The position numbers were made by a program, and so were the translations under genes. This document shows positions 1 through 9,611 of a stretch of DNA of 64,000 bases, piece by piece. The notes under the pieces are model-generated. The model had not been told where the DNA came from and searched no databases. It saw only the letters and a program-made list of their open reading frames with translations. The DNA lies in contig JBOEGN010000032.1 of the NCBI GenBank assembly GCA_050633445.1, forward strand, positions 30,943-94,942. Reading direction: 5' to 3'. Each line of letters opens with the position of its first letter. Positions within the stretch are counted from its first letter, which is position 1. Origin of the DNA: Thalassobius sp050633445 (GTDB lineage Bacteria; Pseudomonadota; Alphaproteobacteria; Rhodobacterales; Rhodobacteraceae).

Positions 1-1299
1 AGACCAGGCCGCGCGTGCCTTGGCCTTTTGCTCGGCCATGGCGGTGTCAAACCCATCGGTGTCAACGGTCAGACCCTTTTCACGCAACGCGTCCTGCGTT
101 AGATCCAGCGGGAAACCGTAAGTGTCATAAAGTTTGAACGCAGCCGCGCCGGGCAACGCGCCGCCCTCGTCCAGACCCGAAACTTCGTCATCAAGTAATT
201 TCAGACCGCGATCCAACGTCTGTTTGAAACGCGTTTCCTCGAGCATTAGGGTCTCTTCGATCAGAGCCTGCGCCTGGCGCAATTCTGGATAGGCATCGCC
301 CATTTGGGCAGCCAAAGCCGGCACCAGCTGGTGCATAACCGGGTCCTTGGCGCCCAACAGATGCGCGTGACGCATGGCGCGGCGCATGATGCGACGCAAC
401 ACATAGCCGCGCCCATCATTTGACGGCATCACCCCATCCGCAATCAAGAACGAGGTCGAGCGCAAGTGGTCCGCAATCACGCGATGGTGCACGTTTTTGT
501 CACCATAAGGATCAACGCTGGTGGCGTGGGCCGAGGCCTCGATCAGCGCTTTGAACAGATCGGTGTCATAGTTGTCATGGCTGCCTTGTAGCAACGCCCC
601 GATCCGTTCCAACCCCATTCCGGTGTCGATCGACTGCATGTCCAAATCGACCATGGAGCCGTCTTCGAACTTCTCGTTCTGCATGAAAACGACGTTCCAG
701 ATTTCAATGAAACGGTCGCCATCTTCCTCGGGCGAGCCCGGAGGGCCACCCCAAATGTGATCGCCATGATCGAAGAAAATCTCGGTACACGGGCCGCAGG
801 GGCCGGTCGGTCCCATCTGCCAGAAATTGTCGCTGGTGGCGATGCGGATAATCCGATCTTCGGGCACACCGACCTTTTTCCAGATCTCGAACGCCTCGTC
901 ATCGGTGTGATAGACCGTGGCCAACAGGCGGCTTTTGTCGATCCCGAATTCCTTGGTGATCAGCTCCCAAGCAAAGGGGATCGCCTCGGGTTTGAAATAG
1001 TCACCAAAGCTGAAATTGCCCAGCATTTCGAAGAACGTGTGGTGGCGCGCCGTGTATCCCACATTGTCCAGGTCGTTGTGTTTGCCACCAGCGCGGACAC
1101 ATTTTTGCGAACTGGTCGCACGGACGTAATCGCGTTTTTCGACGCCGGTGAAACAGTTTTTGAACTGCACCATACCCGAGTTGGTAAACATCAGGGTCGG
1201 GTCGTTACGCGGAACCAGCGGGCTGGAGGGCACAATCGTGTGCCCTTGCTTCTGGAAATAGTTAAGGAACGTCGAGCGGATATCGTTCAAGCTGGGCAT
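1..1299 (-). CDS. alaS: Alanyl-tRNA synthetase, N-terminal part (runs off the window)
   Basis: Charges tRNA-Ala with alanine in the cytoplasm. 433 codons are visible, about half of a usual AlaRS of roughly 880 residues; the C-terminal part lies beyond base 1. The N-terminus begins MPSLNDIRSTFLNYF and carries class II catalytic-core signatures typical of AlaRS: 'VPSSPLVPRNDPTLMFTNSG', 'KCVRAGGKHNDLDNVG', 'HHTFFEMLGNFSFGDYF' and 'WQMGPTGPCGPCTEIF'. The start ATG at 1299 is chosen because family homology begins there. It lies downstream of recA on the same strand with about 150 bases and a hairpin between, the common Rhodobacteraceae recA-alaS order. No frame disruption is visible. Confidence 0.97.
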   Translation of the reverse strand, partial: MPSLNDIRSTFLNYFQKQGHTIVPSSPLVPRNDPTLMFTNSGMVQFKNCFTGVEKRDYVRATSSQKCVRAGGKHNDLDNVGYTARHHTFFEMLGNFSFGDYFKPEAIPFAWELITKEFGIDKSRLLATVYHTDDEAFEIWKKVGVPEDRIIRIATSDNFWQMGPTGPCGPCTEIFFDHGDHIWGGPPGSPEEDGDRFIEIWNVVFMQNEKFEDGSMVDLDMQSIDTGMGLERIGALLQGSHDNYDTDLFKALIEASAHATSVDPYGDKNVHHRVIADHLRSTSFLIADGVMPSNDGRGYVLRRIMRRAMRHAHLLGAKDPVMHQLVPALAAQMGDAYPELRQAQALIEETLMLEETRFKQTLDRGLKLLDDEVSGLDEGGALPGAAAFKLYDTYGFPLDLTQDALREKGLTVDTDGFDTAMAEQKAKARAAWS

Positions 1300-1396
1300 G
1301 CGTTTCAGGTCTTTCCGGACAAGGCCAATGGTCCCGCAGATTTAGCCCCGCCCGCGCCCGGTGTCCACAGTTAGCTGCGCCCGATGCTCAACAGCA

Positions 1397-1426
1397 AAGG
1401 CCGACCCTGTTTCCAGGACCGGCCTT
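1397..1426 (-). terminator. Probable recA terminator hairpin
   Basis: Imperfect inverted repeat: AAGGCCGACCCTG pairs with CAGGACCGGCCTT across a 4-base loop, 20 bases after the recA stop. On the minus strand the stem is followed by a weak T-rich tract (TTTGCTGTTG), so termination may be partial and alaS could be read through. Confidence 0.5.
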
Positions 1427-1446
1427 GTGTTGGATTTGTTGTCGGC

Positions 1447-2514
1447 TCAGGCCTCCAACACGTCCTCGTCTTCTTTGCCCATGTCGAAATCCAGGCCATG
1501 CGCTGCGCGTATCTTGTCCTCAATCTCCAACGCGACTTCCACGTTTTCCTTGAGGAAGGTCTTGGCATTTTCGCGACCCTGTCCCAGCCGTTCGTCGTTA
1601 TAGCTGAACCACGAGCCCGACTTGTCCACGACCCCGCCTTTCACGCCCAGATCCAACAGCTCCCCGGTTTTCGAGATGCCTTCGCCATACATGATGTCGA
1701 ATTCTACCTGCTTGAAGGGCGGCGCGACCTTGTTTTTCACGACTTTCACACGGGTCTGGTTACCCACGACCTCGTCCCGATCTTTGATGGCGCCGATCCG
1801 ACGAATATCCAGCCGGACCGAGCTGTAGAATTTCAGGGCATTCCCACCAGTCGTCGTTTCCGGGCTACCGAACATCACGCCGATCTTCATCCTGATTTGG
1901 TTGATGAAAATAACCATACAATTCGAGCGGCTGATCGAACCGGTGAGCTTACGCATCGCTTGGCTCATCAGGCGGGCTTGGACGCCAACATTGCTGTCGC
2001 CCATGTCCCCTTCCAGCTCGGATTTCGGGGTCAAAGCGGCCACCGAATCGACCACGACCATGCTGACCGCGCCTGACCGCACCAGCGTATCCACAATTTC
2101 CAACGCCTGCTCGCCGGTATCTGGCTGACTGATCAACAACTCGTCCAGATTAACGCCCAGTTTCTTGGCATATTGAGGGTCGAGCGCGTGTTCGGCATCC
2201 ACAAAGGCGCAAATCCCACCTTTTTTCTGCTCTTCCGCGACGCAATGCAGCGTCAAGGTTGTCTTACCCGAGCTTTCCGGGCCGTAAATCTCGACCACCC
2301 GCCCTTTGGGCAGTCCGCCGATCCCCAGGGCGATATCCAGCCCCAGAGAGCCAGTCGACGTTGCCTCGATCTCTTGAATGGCGTTTTCGCCGCCCAGTTT
2401 CATGATCGAGCCTTTGCCGAACTGGCGCTCGATCTGTGAAAGCGCACTATCAAGCGCCTTCTGTTTGTCCGCGTTGCGTTTACTGTCCATCGAAAGAAGA
2501 TCTGCCGTTGCCAT
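1447..2514 (-). CDS. recA: RecA recombinase
   Basis: DNA-dependent ATPase that forms filaments on single-stranded DNA, catalyses strand exchange and triggers LexA self-cleavage. Full length at 355 residues. Walker A GPESSGKT is at about residues 78-85, followed by the usual core motifs (FVDAEHALDP, VVVDSVAALTPK, IFINQIRMKIGVMFG) and a short acidic C-terminal tail ending DEDVLEA. The ATG at 2514 has AAGGA about 9 bases upstream. A perfect GTTC-N7-GTTC LexA box lies 51-65 bases before the start, so expression should be SOS-controlled. Confidence 0.98.
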   Translation of the reverse strand: MATADLLSMDSKRNADKQKALDSALSQIERQFGKGSIMKLGGENAIQEIEATSTGSLGLDIALGIGGLPKGRVVEIYGPESSGKTTLTLHCVAEEQKKGGICAFVDAEHALDPQYAKKLGVNLDELLISQPDTGEQALEIVDTLVRSGAVSMVVVDSVAALTPKSELEGDMGDSNVGVQARLMSQAMRKLTGSISRSNCMVIFINQIRMKIGVMFGSPETTTGGNALKFYSSVRLDIRRIGAIKDRDEVVGNQTRVKVVKNKVAPPFKQVEFDIMYGEGISKTGELLDLGVKGGVVDKSGSWFSYNDERLGQGRENAKTFLKENVEVALEIEDKIRAAHGLDFDMGKEDEDVLEA

Positions 2515-2564
2515 TGTTCACATCCTTATCCCACACACTCTGCCCTGCGGCAATCGCCACATTT

Positions 2565-2579
2565 GTTCGTTATATGTTC
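2565..2579 (-). promoter_or_regulatory. LexA (SOS) box of recA
   Basis: GTTC, seven bases, GTTC reads on the plus strand (GAAC-N7-GAAC on the minus), matching the alphaproteobacterial LexA operator as a direct repeat. It is in the recA upstream region, overlapping a TATAAC that could be a -10 element on the minus strand. Binding itself is inferred from the motif and the target gene. Confidence 0.85.
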
Positions 2580-2708
2580 TTTTTGCACTATGCGTACAAA
2601 ATAGGAACATTTCAATCAAAATTTTCATGGTTTCAATTTGGCTCACGGGCGTTAATGTTCAGTAAACACATGAGAGCGGTCGCACCCAAAATGTTGGAAA
2701 GTTAAGTT

Positions 2709-3311
2709 ATGTTGATGTTTTGGAAAGAAAAACTTGTCTTTTTGTCTGTGCCAAAGACGGGCACCACAGCGTATGAAGATGCACTGGCCAAGCGCGCAGA
2801 CATGGTCGTCAGCGATCCGCCCGAACTAAAACACGCGCCACTGTACCGCTACAATCGTTTCTTTCGCCCTATGTTCGAAAAAGTTGGCAACATTGACGTG
2901 GAGACAATGGCGGTGGTGCGCGAACCCATAAGTTGGCTAGGAAGCTGGTATAGATATCGCCGCCGTCCGTTTATGAAGGGGCGACCGAACGCCACCCATA
3001 ACATCAGCTTTGATGAGTTTGTAAAAGAATACATGAAGGGTGATCCAGCCGGATTCGCAAATGTTGGCAGCCAGGTAAAATTTCTGGAACCGCGCCCCAA
3101 CGGCGTCCGTGTAAACCACCTGTTCCAATACGAAGACCAACAAAAACTGCAGCGATTCCTTGAAGAGCGCCTTGGATGTGAACTTGCACTAGGTCGCTCA
3201 AATGTCTCTCCTAAGATGGAGTTGGAATTGTCCCCAGGTGTAGAACGACGATTGCGCCAAAAACGCAGTGCAGAATTTGAACTTTGGGAAAGTGCAAAGC
3301 GGTCCTTATGA
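2709..3311 (+). CDS. Sulfotransferase-like protein
   Basis: 200 residues. The N-terminal FLSVPKTGTTAYEDAL (residues 11-26) fits the 5'-phosphosulfate-binding loop of PAPS-dependent sulfotransferases (PKTGTT), and 'MAVVREPISWLGSWY' near residue 70 fits the 3'-phosphate-binding R-x-P motif. It is shorter than most members, but similar short sulfotransferase-family proteins occur in roseobacters. The acceptor substrate cannot be told. Base composition is noticeably more AT-rich than recA and cckA beside it, hinting at later acquisition. Its stop overlaps the convergent cckA stop by six bases. The ribosome-binding site is weak. Confidence 0.75.
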   Translation: MLMFWKEKLVFLSVPKTGTTAYEDALAKRADMVVSDPPELKHAPLYRYNRFFRPMFEKVGNIDVETMAVVREPISWLGSWYRYRRRPFMKGRPNATHNISFDEFVKEYMKGDPAGFANVGSQVKFLEPRPNGVRVNHLFQYEDQQKLQRFLEERLGCELALGRSNVSPKMELELSPGVERRLRQKRSAEFELWESAKRSL

Positions 3312-5609
3312 CAGTTGTTCGTGTACAGTTTCCAGCAGATCGTTGAGCGAGAATGGTTTCGGCAAGAAAACAGAATTGCCAACAGGTTCAGCGCTATCGT
3401 CCAACGCGTCCTCGGCATAACCTGAGACAAAAACAACTCGTGTATTGGGCCGGAACTTTCGGGCTTGCCTTACCCAAGTCGGACCATCCATCCCCGGCAT
3501 GATCACATCGCTGACAAACAGATCAACATGTAGCTGGCTGTCGCTCAGTAGGTCAATCGCCTCTTCGCCTGTTCCCGCCTCAATCACGGTATATCCTCGC
3601 AGCTTCAATGCCTGCGACGCAAAGGCACGAACTGGCACTTCGTCTTCGACTAAAAGAACTACGCCTTCGTCGCGCTGTATCCCTGTTTTATTTTTAACTA
3701 CAGGAGCTTGCAGCGGTTTTTCCGGCAACTTTTCTCGATGTGCGGGCAAGAGTATCGTAAAAACGGTTCCTTGACCCACGACACTGTCGATGAAGATAAA
3801 CCCACCACTTTGTTTAATAATTCCGTAAGCCGTCGAAAGCCCCAGTCCAGTTCCCTCGCCGGTTCGTTTGGTGGTGTAGAAAGGCTCGAAAACTTTTTGC
3901 AGTTTGTCAGCGGGAATACCGCTCCCCTGATCCGAAACACGCACGCAAACATAGTCGCCAGGAGGTACAGCCGCCCGATCACGGCGCAGTTCTTTCTCAA
4001 GCGTTTCGCTGCTGGTTTCAATCCTGACCTCACCTCCGTCTGGCATCGCGTCGCGCGCGTTGACGACGAGGTTCATCAAAACCTGTTCGAGTTGTCGTTT
4101 GTCTGCCCGAACCGGCATCAAAATAGGATCGTGGCTGAGCGTCAGCGTCACCTTTTCACTAACCAAGCGGTTCAGCAAATGCGTGAGATCAGAGAGCGTA
4201 TCTCGAAGATCCAGAACTTCGGGCCGGAGGGTTTGTTTGCGCGAAAATGCAAGCAACTGCCCGACCAAGGCCGCCGCCCGGTTGGCGTTCTGTGAAATTT
4301 GCACCAGATCCGAAAAATCAGTGTCCTCTTGATCATGACGCAACAGCAACAGATCACAGTGCCCGGAAATAGCCGTCAGTAAATTGTTGAAATCATGAGC
4401 GACTCCGCCTGCCAACTGCCCAATTGCCTGCATTTTTTGGCTTTGCACGAACTGTGCCTCAAGACTTTTGAGCTCCGTTGCATCATGCAAAACTGCAACC
4501 AGAGCATGCTTGCCACCGGGCGTGGAAATTCTGCCCAAAGAGACCTGTAGAAAGACCTCGGCCTCGGTACTTTTGAGGCGCAAAAATTCGGATTTATTGA
4601 GGTATTTACCCAAGGATGCATCTGTCAACCAGTCGGTGATCGGGCGCCCCAAACCTTCTAGAATCCCTTGTAAAGTGTCCCCTTCGGTGGCGTCCAGATG
4701 CAGCAATTCTCGCGCCAAACGATTGGACTGGACGATGTGGCCGTCGTCTTCCAACCTCAATACCGCAACCGGCAACCGATCGAACGCAGACCATTCTGAT
4801 TGATCTGGCGTTTCTGTCATCCGGATAGGAAGAAACACGAACTCACGTCGACCAGGATGGGTCACGGTTTCAGCGACGGCACAAGGGTGCAAAGCATCGC
4901 CGTTCCTGGCCACACAGATCTGACCATGATCAGGAATGCCTTCGGGAAACACATCCATCAGAGAACGCGCGCGATCGCCGACAAAATGACGCGCGGCATC
5001 GTTCATTGACAAGACTGCATTGCGACGCCCGATGGTGACCGTAGGCAAGCTTGGTCCGCGACCAGCGCGGATTGGTGTATCGCGGGTTTCCTCGACACGC
5101 CACGCAATCTCATTTTGGCCCAAAGCAGTTGCAATCAACCTTAGATGCCCGCGTCTGGTCGTAACTTCTTCGGTCGCCCCGCCGGTTTCGAACGCACGAA
5201 TTTGCATGCGGGCCAATAGAGTGCCCGGATTTCCCATCAAATCCTTCAGTGCAAAAGCTAACGTTTGACCGTTCTCAGTTGGAATTCCCCTTTCGGCCGC
5301 CTTGTTGGAAAAGGTGATGCGCCCGATGTCGTCGGTGATGAAGCAAAAGCTGGTGTCGTTGGCCAAATAGGCGCCAATCACAGATCGATGTAAACGCTTG
5401 CGCTGATGCGCTCGAAAACAGATTGCACCGATAACCACGCCTGCCGAACACAGCCCGACAGCGAGGGACAAAAGAACCTGACCGATTGCCCCTGGATCAA
5501 CACGTGTCGACGCGAACGCGCAAAGTGCTGCGACGCCCAAAAGCCCCGCAACATGCCGTGCGCTTAACTGCCGGCCCAAACCCGGAGCGGTCTGTGCAGA
5601 AACGTTCAT
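3306..5609 (-). CDS. cckA: CckA-type hybrid histidine kinase
   Basis: 767 residues. Layout: two hydrophobic segments (about 20-65), PAS-like sensor regions (about 75-380), a HisKA domain with H405 in GGVAHDFNNLLTAISGH, an HATPase domain (NLVVNARDAMPDGG, GEGTGLGLSTAYGI) and a C-terminal receiver with phospho-acceptor D701 in VSDVIMPGMDG. The HDFNN H-box and single receiver are typical of CckA, which phosphorylates (and dephosphorylates) CtrA through the phosphotransferase ChpT. In Rhodobacterales this relay controls motility and gene transfer agents more than essential cell-cycle steps. The CtrA gene itself is at 62.8 kb in this window. Transcribed toward recA; convergent with the sulfotransferase-like gene. 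Confidence 0.93.
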   Translation of the reverse strand: MNVSAQTAPGLGRQLSARHVAGLLGVAALCAFASTRVDPGAIGQVLLSLAVGLCSAGVVIGAICFRAHQRKRLHRSVIGAYLANDTSFCFITDDIGRITFSNKAAERGIPTENGQTLAFALKDLMGNPGTLLARMQIRAFETGGATEEVTTRRGHLRLIATALGQNEIAWRVEETRDTPIRAGRGPSLPTVTIGRRNAVLSMNDAARHFVGDRARSLMDVFPEGIPDHGQICVARNGDALHPCAVAETVTHPGRREFVFLPIRMTETPDQSEWSAFDRLPVAVLRLEDDGHIVQSNRLARELLHLDATEGDTLQGILEGLGRPITDWLTDASLGKYLNKSEFLRLKSTEAEVFLQVSLGRISTPGGKHALVAVLHDATELKSLEAQFVQSQKMQAIGQLAGGVAHDFNNLLTAISGHCDLLLLRHDQEDTDFSDLVQISQNANRAAALVGQLLAFSRKQTLRPEVLDLRDTLSDLTHLLNRLVSEKVTLTLSHDPILMPVRADKRQLEQVLMNLVVNARDAMPDGGEVRIETSSETLEKELRRDRAAVPPGDYVCVRVSDQGSGIPADKLQKVFEPFYTTKRTGEGTGLGLSTAYGIIKQSGGFIFIDSVVGQGTVFTILLPAHREKLPEKPLQAPVVKNKTGIQRDEGVVLLVEDEVPVRAFASQALKLRGYTVIEAGTGEEAIDLLSDSQLHVDLFVSDVIMPGMDGPTWVRQARKFRPNTRVVFVSGYAEDALDDSAEPVGNSVFLPKPFSLNDLLETVHEQLS

Positions 5610-5702
5610 TCAACCCGCCATTCGCTGATTCTTCGCTGCCCCAGTTTCGGTGCGCAACGGTTAACCCACCCTTAATTCCAGAGCATTCCCTCAAGGGTAG
5701 AA

Positions 5703-6869
5703 TTATTCAGCAATTCGGGTCAAGCACGCGGCGAAAAATCCGTCATTTTGCAGACCCGGCATCCAGTCCTGCTGCCAGGACAGGCGCCAGGTCGGATGCT
5801 GTTCCAGAAATGCTGCGACACGGTGTTGGTTTTCAACCAGCAACACCGAACAAGTCGCATAGACCAATGAACCACCAGGACCGACAAGCGACTGAGATGT
5901 ATCCAGAATCTCATCCTGAGTGGCGTTCAAATCCGCCAATCCCTGGGGTGTCAGGCTCCACTTACTTTCGGGTGAACGACGCCAAGACCCGCTGCCCGAA
6001 CACGGAGCATCGCACAGCACAACATCGAACGGAGCATGCCTGGACAATTCCGATGGCTCGAGTAGTTTGACAGAAACACCCGCGCGTTTTGCGCGGTCTG
6101 GCAGGTCCTTCAGGCGGCGAGGATTCGCGTCATGAGCGTAGAAACGCCCCTTGATCCGGCCCGCCATGGCCAGCGTTTTGCCGCCGCCACCTGCGCAATA
6201 GTCCAGAACCGACAGCCCGTCTTGCAACGCCATTCGATCCACCAGGGCCTGCGAACCACCGTCCTGGAGCTCGACCAACCCCTCGCGATAAGGGGCGGAG
6301 TTGTTGATTTTACGAGGCCCCTGGGTGACGATCAAAGCCGTGTCAGAGATCGCAGCAGGCTCGGCGACGATAGCTTCGTCCGCCAGCAGTGCGATCGCCT
6401 GATCACGCGAAGTTTTACGCAGGTTCACTCGCAACATCACCGGCGCGCGGTGTTGCAACGTCATGGCCACATCGGTCGCGTGATCCCCAAGGCTGTCTTT
6501 GAACTCTGTGATCACCCAATCAGGCAGGTTCATCGCCTCGTCATCCGTCGGCAAGTGCGAGGATTGCTCGGCCTCTGTCAACGGCGCGGGCGCGTGGCCT
6601 TCTCCGGTGAAAAACTCGGCAGGATCCTGATCGGCAGCACGCACGGCGCCCACCATCAGCCCACGGCCCGTTTCCACCCCGCCAAGGGCCGCATAGGACC
6701 GCCGACAGCGCAGTGCGTCAAACACATGATCGCGGATTGCGGCCCGGTCCTTGGACCCTGCATACCGCGAACGCCGCGCCCAGCCGGTCAGAACCTTTTC
6801 AGCAGGTGCGCCGTCAAGGATCTGGTCCAGCAACTCGGCCGCAGCCTGAAGTCGTGCCGCAGGGGTCAT
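5703..6869 (-). CDS. rsmB: 16S rRNA m5C methyltransferase, RsmB family
   Basis: 388 residues; predicted to methylate a cytosine of 16S rRNA (C967 in E. coli numbering) using SAM. An NusB-like N-terminal region (about 1-130) precedes a Rossmann methyltransferase domain with VLDYCAGGGGKTLAMAG (SAM site), CDAPCSGSGSWRR (motif IV, PC) and YATCSVLLVENQ (motif VI, catalytic Cys). It starts six bases after the guaB stop, so the two form an operon. Rhodobacteraceae often call this only 'RsmB/NOP family', so the exact target base is inferred. Confidence 0.9.
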   Translation of the reverse strand: MTPAARLQAAAELLDQILDGAPAEKVLTGWARRSRYAGSKDRAAIRDHVFDALRCRRSYAALGGVETGRGLMVGAVRAADQDPAEFFTGEGHAPAPLTEAEQSSHLPTDDEAMNLPDWVITEFKDSLGDHATDVAMTLQHRAPVMLRVNLRKTSRDQAIALLADEAIVAEPAAISDTALIVTQGPRKINNSAPYREGLVELQDGGSQALVDRMALQDGLSVLDYCAGGGGKTLAMAGRIKGRFYAHDANPRRLKDLPDRAKRAGVSVKLLEPSELSRHAPFDVVLCDAPCSGSGSWRRSPESKWSLTPQGLADLNATQDEILDTSQSLVGPGGSLVYATCSVLLVENQHRVAAFLEQHPTWRLSWQQDWMPGLQNDGFFAACLTRIAE

Positions 6870-6875
6870 GCGCGA

Positions 6876-8324
6876 TCAACCAACCCTGTAGTTCGGGCTT
6901 TCGCGGGTGATCTGAACGTCATGCACATGGCTTTCCTTCAGTCCCGCGCCGGTGATTTTGACGAAGTTAGAGTTCTTACGCATCTCTTCGACGGTGGCAT
7001 TCCCGGTATAGCCCATGGCCGCACGCAGACCGCCCACCAGTTGGTGGATCACGGTGCCTGCCGGGCCTTTGTAGGGCACCTGACCTTCGATCCCTTCGGG
7101 CACCAGCTTGTCGCTGGCCGCGTCTTTCTGGAAATAGCGATCAGCCGAGCCGCGCGCCATCGCGCCCAACGATCCCATGCCACGATAGGATTTGAACGAG
7201 CGCCCTTGATACAGGATCACCTCGCCCGGGCTTTCATCCGTGCCCGCAATCATGCTGCCAACCATGGCGCAGGACGCACCCGCCGCGATGGCCTTGGCGA
7301 AATCGCCCGAGAACTTGATGCCGCCGTCAGCGATCACCGGGGTGTCACCCGCCGCATCTGAACAATCCATGATCGCCGTCAGCTGAGGCACGCCCACTCC
7401 GGCCACCATCCGCGTGGTACAGATCGAGCCCGGCCCGATCCCCACCTTCACGGCGTCCGCGCCCGCATCAATCAGGGCTTTGGTTGCAGCGCCTGTGGCG
7501 ACGTTGCCCGCGATCACCTGCACCTCGTTGGACAGGTTCTTGGCGCGGGTCACGGCCTCTAGCACACCTTCGGAATGGCCATGCGCTGTGTCCACCACCA
7601 GGATGTCCACACCGGCATCCACCAGCGCCTCAGAGCGTTCAAAGCCCGCCTCGCCCACTCCGGTCGCCGCAGCCACGCGCAAACGACCCAACTGGTCCTT
7701 GCAGGCGGTTGGGTTCAACACGGCCATTTCGGTGTCTTTCAGCGTCAGCAGCCCGGTTAGCTTGCCCTTGCCATCATGCACCAGCAGCTTTTCGATCCGG
7801 CGCGCGCGCATCAGGCTTTTGGCCTCGTCCAGATCCGCAGGCTCGGCCAGCATCGCCAGATCATTCGAGGTCATCATCGCCGAAACCGGTACATCATCCG
7901 ACTGCGCAAATCGCATGTCGCGGTTGGTCAGGATGCCCACGACCAGACCCTTGTCATCGACAACCGGAAAACCAGTGAAGTTATAGCGCTCGACCAAAGC
8001 CTTGGCGTCGGCCAGAGTCTGGTCGACCCGCAACGTCACCGGGTTGTAAACGATCCCGGATTCGAACCGCTTGACCCGGCGCACTTCGCGCGATTGCTGT
8101 TCTATGTTCAGGTTTTTGTGGATCACGCCCATGCCGCCTGCCTGCGCCATCGCAATCGCCATACGCGCTTCCGTGACCGTGTCCATCGCAGAACTCAGCA
8201 GCGGGATATTCAGCGCAATCGAACTGGTCACACGCGTACGCGTATCCGCGGTCGAGGGCAGAACGCTTGACGCAGCAGGAACCAGAAGAACATCATCGAA
8301 GGTTAAAGCCTCACGAATTTCCAT
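6876..8324 (-). CDS. guaB: IMP dehydrogenase
   Basis: NAD-dependent oxidation of IMP to XMP, the committed step to GMP. 482 residues, the usual bacterial length. Two CBS domains (about 90-205) sit inside the TIM barrel; the catalytic-loop Cys lies in VGIGPGSICTTRMV and the flap ends with RGMGSLGAMARGSADRYF. I start at the ATG at 8324 (MEIREALTFDDVLLVPA) because GGAG lies eight bases before it and family homology begins there, in preference to an in-frame ATG at 8360. Followed at once by rsmB. GMP synthase (guaA) is at 40.7 kb. Confidence 0.97.
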   Translation of the reverse strand: MEIREALTFDDVLLVPAASSVLPSTADTRTRVTSSIALNIPLLSSAMDTVTEARMAIAMAQAGGMGVIHKNLNIEQQSREVRRVKRFESGIVYNPVTLRVDQTLADAKALVERYNFTGFPVVDDKGLVVGILTNRDMRFAQSDDVPVSAMMTSNDLAMLAEPADLDEAKSLMRARRIEKLLVHDGKGKLTGLLTLKDTEMAVLNPTACKDQLGRLRVAAATGVGEAGFERSEALVDAGVDILVVDTAHGHSEGVLEAVTRAKNLSNEVQVIAGNVATGAATKALIDAGADAVKVGIGPGSICTTRMVAGVGVPQLTAIMDCSDAAGDTPVIADGGIKFSGDFAKAIAAGASCAMVGSMIAGTDESPGEVILYQGRSFKSYRGMGSLGAMARGSADRYFQKDAASDKLVPEGIEGQVPYKGPAGTVIHQLVGGLRAAMGYTGNATVEEMRKNSNFVKITGAGLKESHVHDVQITRESPNYRVG

Positions 8325-8488
8325 TTGGGACTCCGGAAAAAATGGGATCGGTGTTGGCACGTCCCTATCTCATGCATCCGAGCGAAAGAAAAGCCCCAAC
8401 TGACGGTTCCCGCCGGGATTATGCCGTTTGTCACGCTTGTTTGCGCCTGGCTCCCTTGCCATTCTGACCCCAACAGCAGGAGACCCTC

Positions 8489-9445
8489 ATGGCACATGGA
8501 TACGAGAGCGGCAGACTGGACCTGCCATTTGTAGGAATCGCGACCTTCGGAAAACGCCCCTATCAGCACGATTGGGATCAGTTGGAGGCCGACGTTGCCA
8601 TCATCGGCGCGCCCTATGATTTCGGCACGCAATGGCGCTCGGGCGCGCGGTTCGGGCCGCGTGCCGTGCGCGAGGCCTCGACCCTGTTCAGCTTCGGCCA
8701 TGCCGGCGCCTATGATCACGAGGATGACGCCACCTACCTGCCCGGCTCGGTGCGGATCGTGGATATGGGCGACGCCGACATCGTCCACACGGACACCGAG
8801 GCCAGCCACGCCAATATCGAAACCGCTGTGCGCGCCGCCCTGAGCGCCGGCGCCCTGCCCGTCACCATCGGCGGAGATCACTCAATCAACATCCCCTGCA
8901 TCCGCGCGTTCGACGATCAGGGGGATTTTCACGTGTTGCAAATCGACGCCCACCTGGATTTCGTCGATGAACGCCACGGAGTCCGCCACGGCCATGGCAA
9001 TCCCATGCGCCGCGCCGCTGAACAGCCCTACGTTACCGGCCTGACGCAGGTCGGCATCCGCAACGTCTCCTCCACCGCCCGCGAAGGGTACGAAGACGCG
9101 CGCAAAATGGGCTCCGACATCCTCTCGGTCCGCCAGGCCCGCAAGCTTGGCCCCGAAACCCTGGCCGAGCGCATCCCCGCAAAAACACCAGTCTACATCA
9201 CCTTGGATATCGACGCCTTCTGCCCCTCGATCGCACCGGGCACGGGCACCCCCAGCCACGGCGGCTTCCTCTACTACGAGGTCCTCGAATTGCTGCAACA
9301 GGTCGCGCAAAACCACGACATCATCGGCATTGATCTGGTCGAGGTCGCCCCCGATTACGACCCCACCGGCTCTACCGCCATCCTCGCCGCGCAAATCCTG
9401 CTCAACACGCTGGGCTTCATCTTCCACACCCGCGGATTTCGCTGA
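8489..9445 (+). CDS. speB: Agmatinase/ureohydrolase family
   Basis: Mn-dependent hydrolase that removes urea from agmatine or a related guanidino compound. 318 residues. Metal ligands are all present: GGDHSIN, the DAHLDFVDE segment and the DIDAFCPSIAPGTGTPSHGG segment. Arginase, agmatinase, guanidinobutyrase and guanidinopropionase share these motifs, so the substrate is not certain; the serine-rich loop and length favour agmatinase-like enzymes. The start ATG has AGGAG six bases upstream. Monocistronic, divergent from guaB, followed by an intergenic repeat. Confidence 0.85.
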   Translation: MAHGYESGRLDLPFVGIATFGKRPYQHDWDQLEADVAIIGAPYDFGTQWRSGARFGPRAVREASTLFSFGHAGAYDHEDDATYLPGSVRIVDMGDADIVHTDTEASHANIETAVRAALSAGALPVTIGGDHSINIPCIRAFDDQGDFHVLQIDAHLDFVDERHGVRHGHGNPMRRAAEQPYVTGLTQVGIRNVSSTAREGYEDARKMGSDILSVRQARKLGPETLAERIPAKTPVYITLDIDAFCPSIAPGTGTPSHGGFLYYEVLELLQQVAQNHDIIGIDLVEVAPDYDPTGSTAILAAQILLNTLGFIFHTRGFR

Positions 9446-9450
9446 CCGCC

Positions 9451-9494
9451 TTCTTTGCTCACCAAATACTCCCGCCGGAGGCATCCCGCCCGCG
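9451..9494. repeat. Roseobacter-type intergenic motif, short copy
   Basis: The stretch ttctttgctcacc-aaatac-tcccgccggaggcatcccgc resembles the 5' half of the copies at 13328 and 57165 (TTCTT..., AAATA, CCCG). It lacks their 3' GGGGGCAGCGCCCCC hairpin. It lies in the spacer between the agmatinase-family gene and the next plus-strand gene. Confidence 0.4.
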
Positions 9495-9611
9495 CCACCA
9501 ACGCAGCGCCCGCTCATGACGCGCCACGTACGCCAAATGCCGTTTCCCGGCTTTCCTTCGGCTGCGCAGGCCCTATGATCCGCCGCAACGCGAACACCCA
9601 AGGCCTGACCA

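Noticed and set aside
757..1374. Long plus-strand frame over the alaS start
   Set aside because: Shadow of alaS, which has clear homology on the minus strand; the same holds for other long antisense frames in GC-rich genes.
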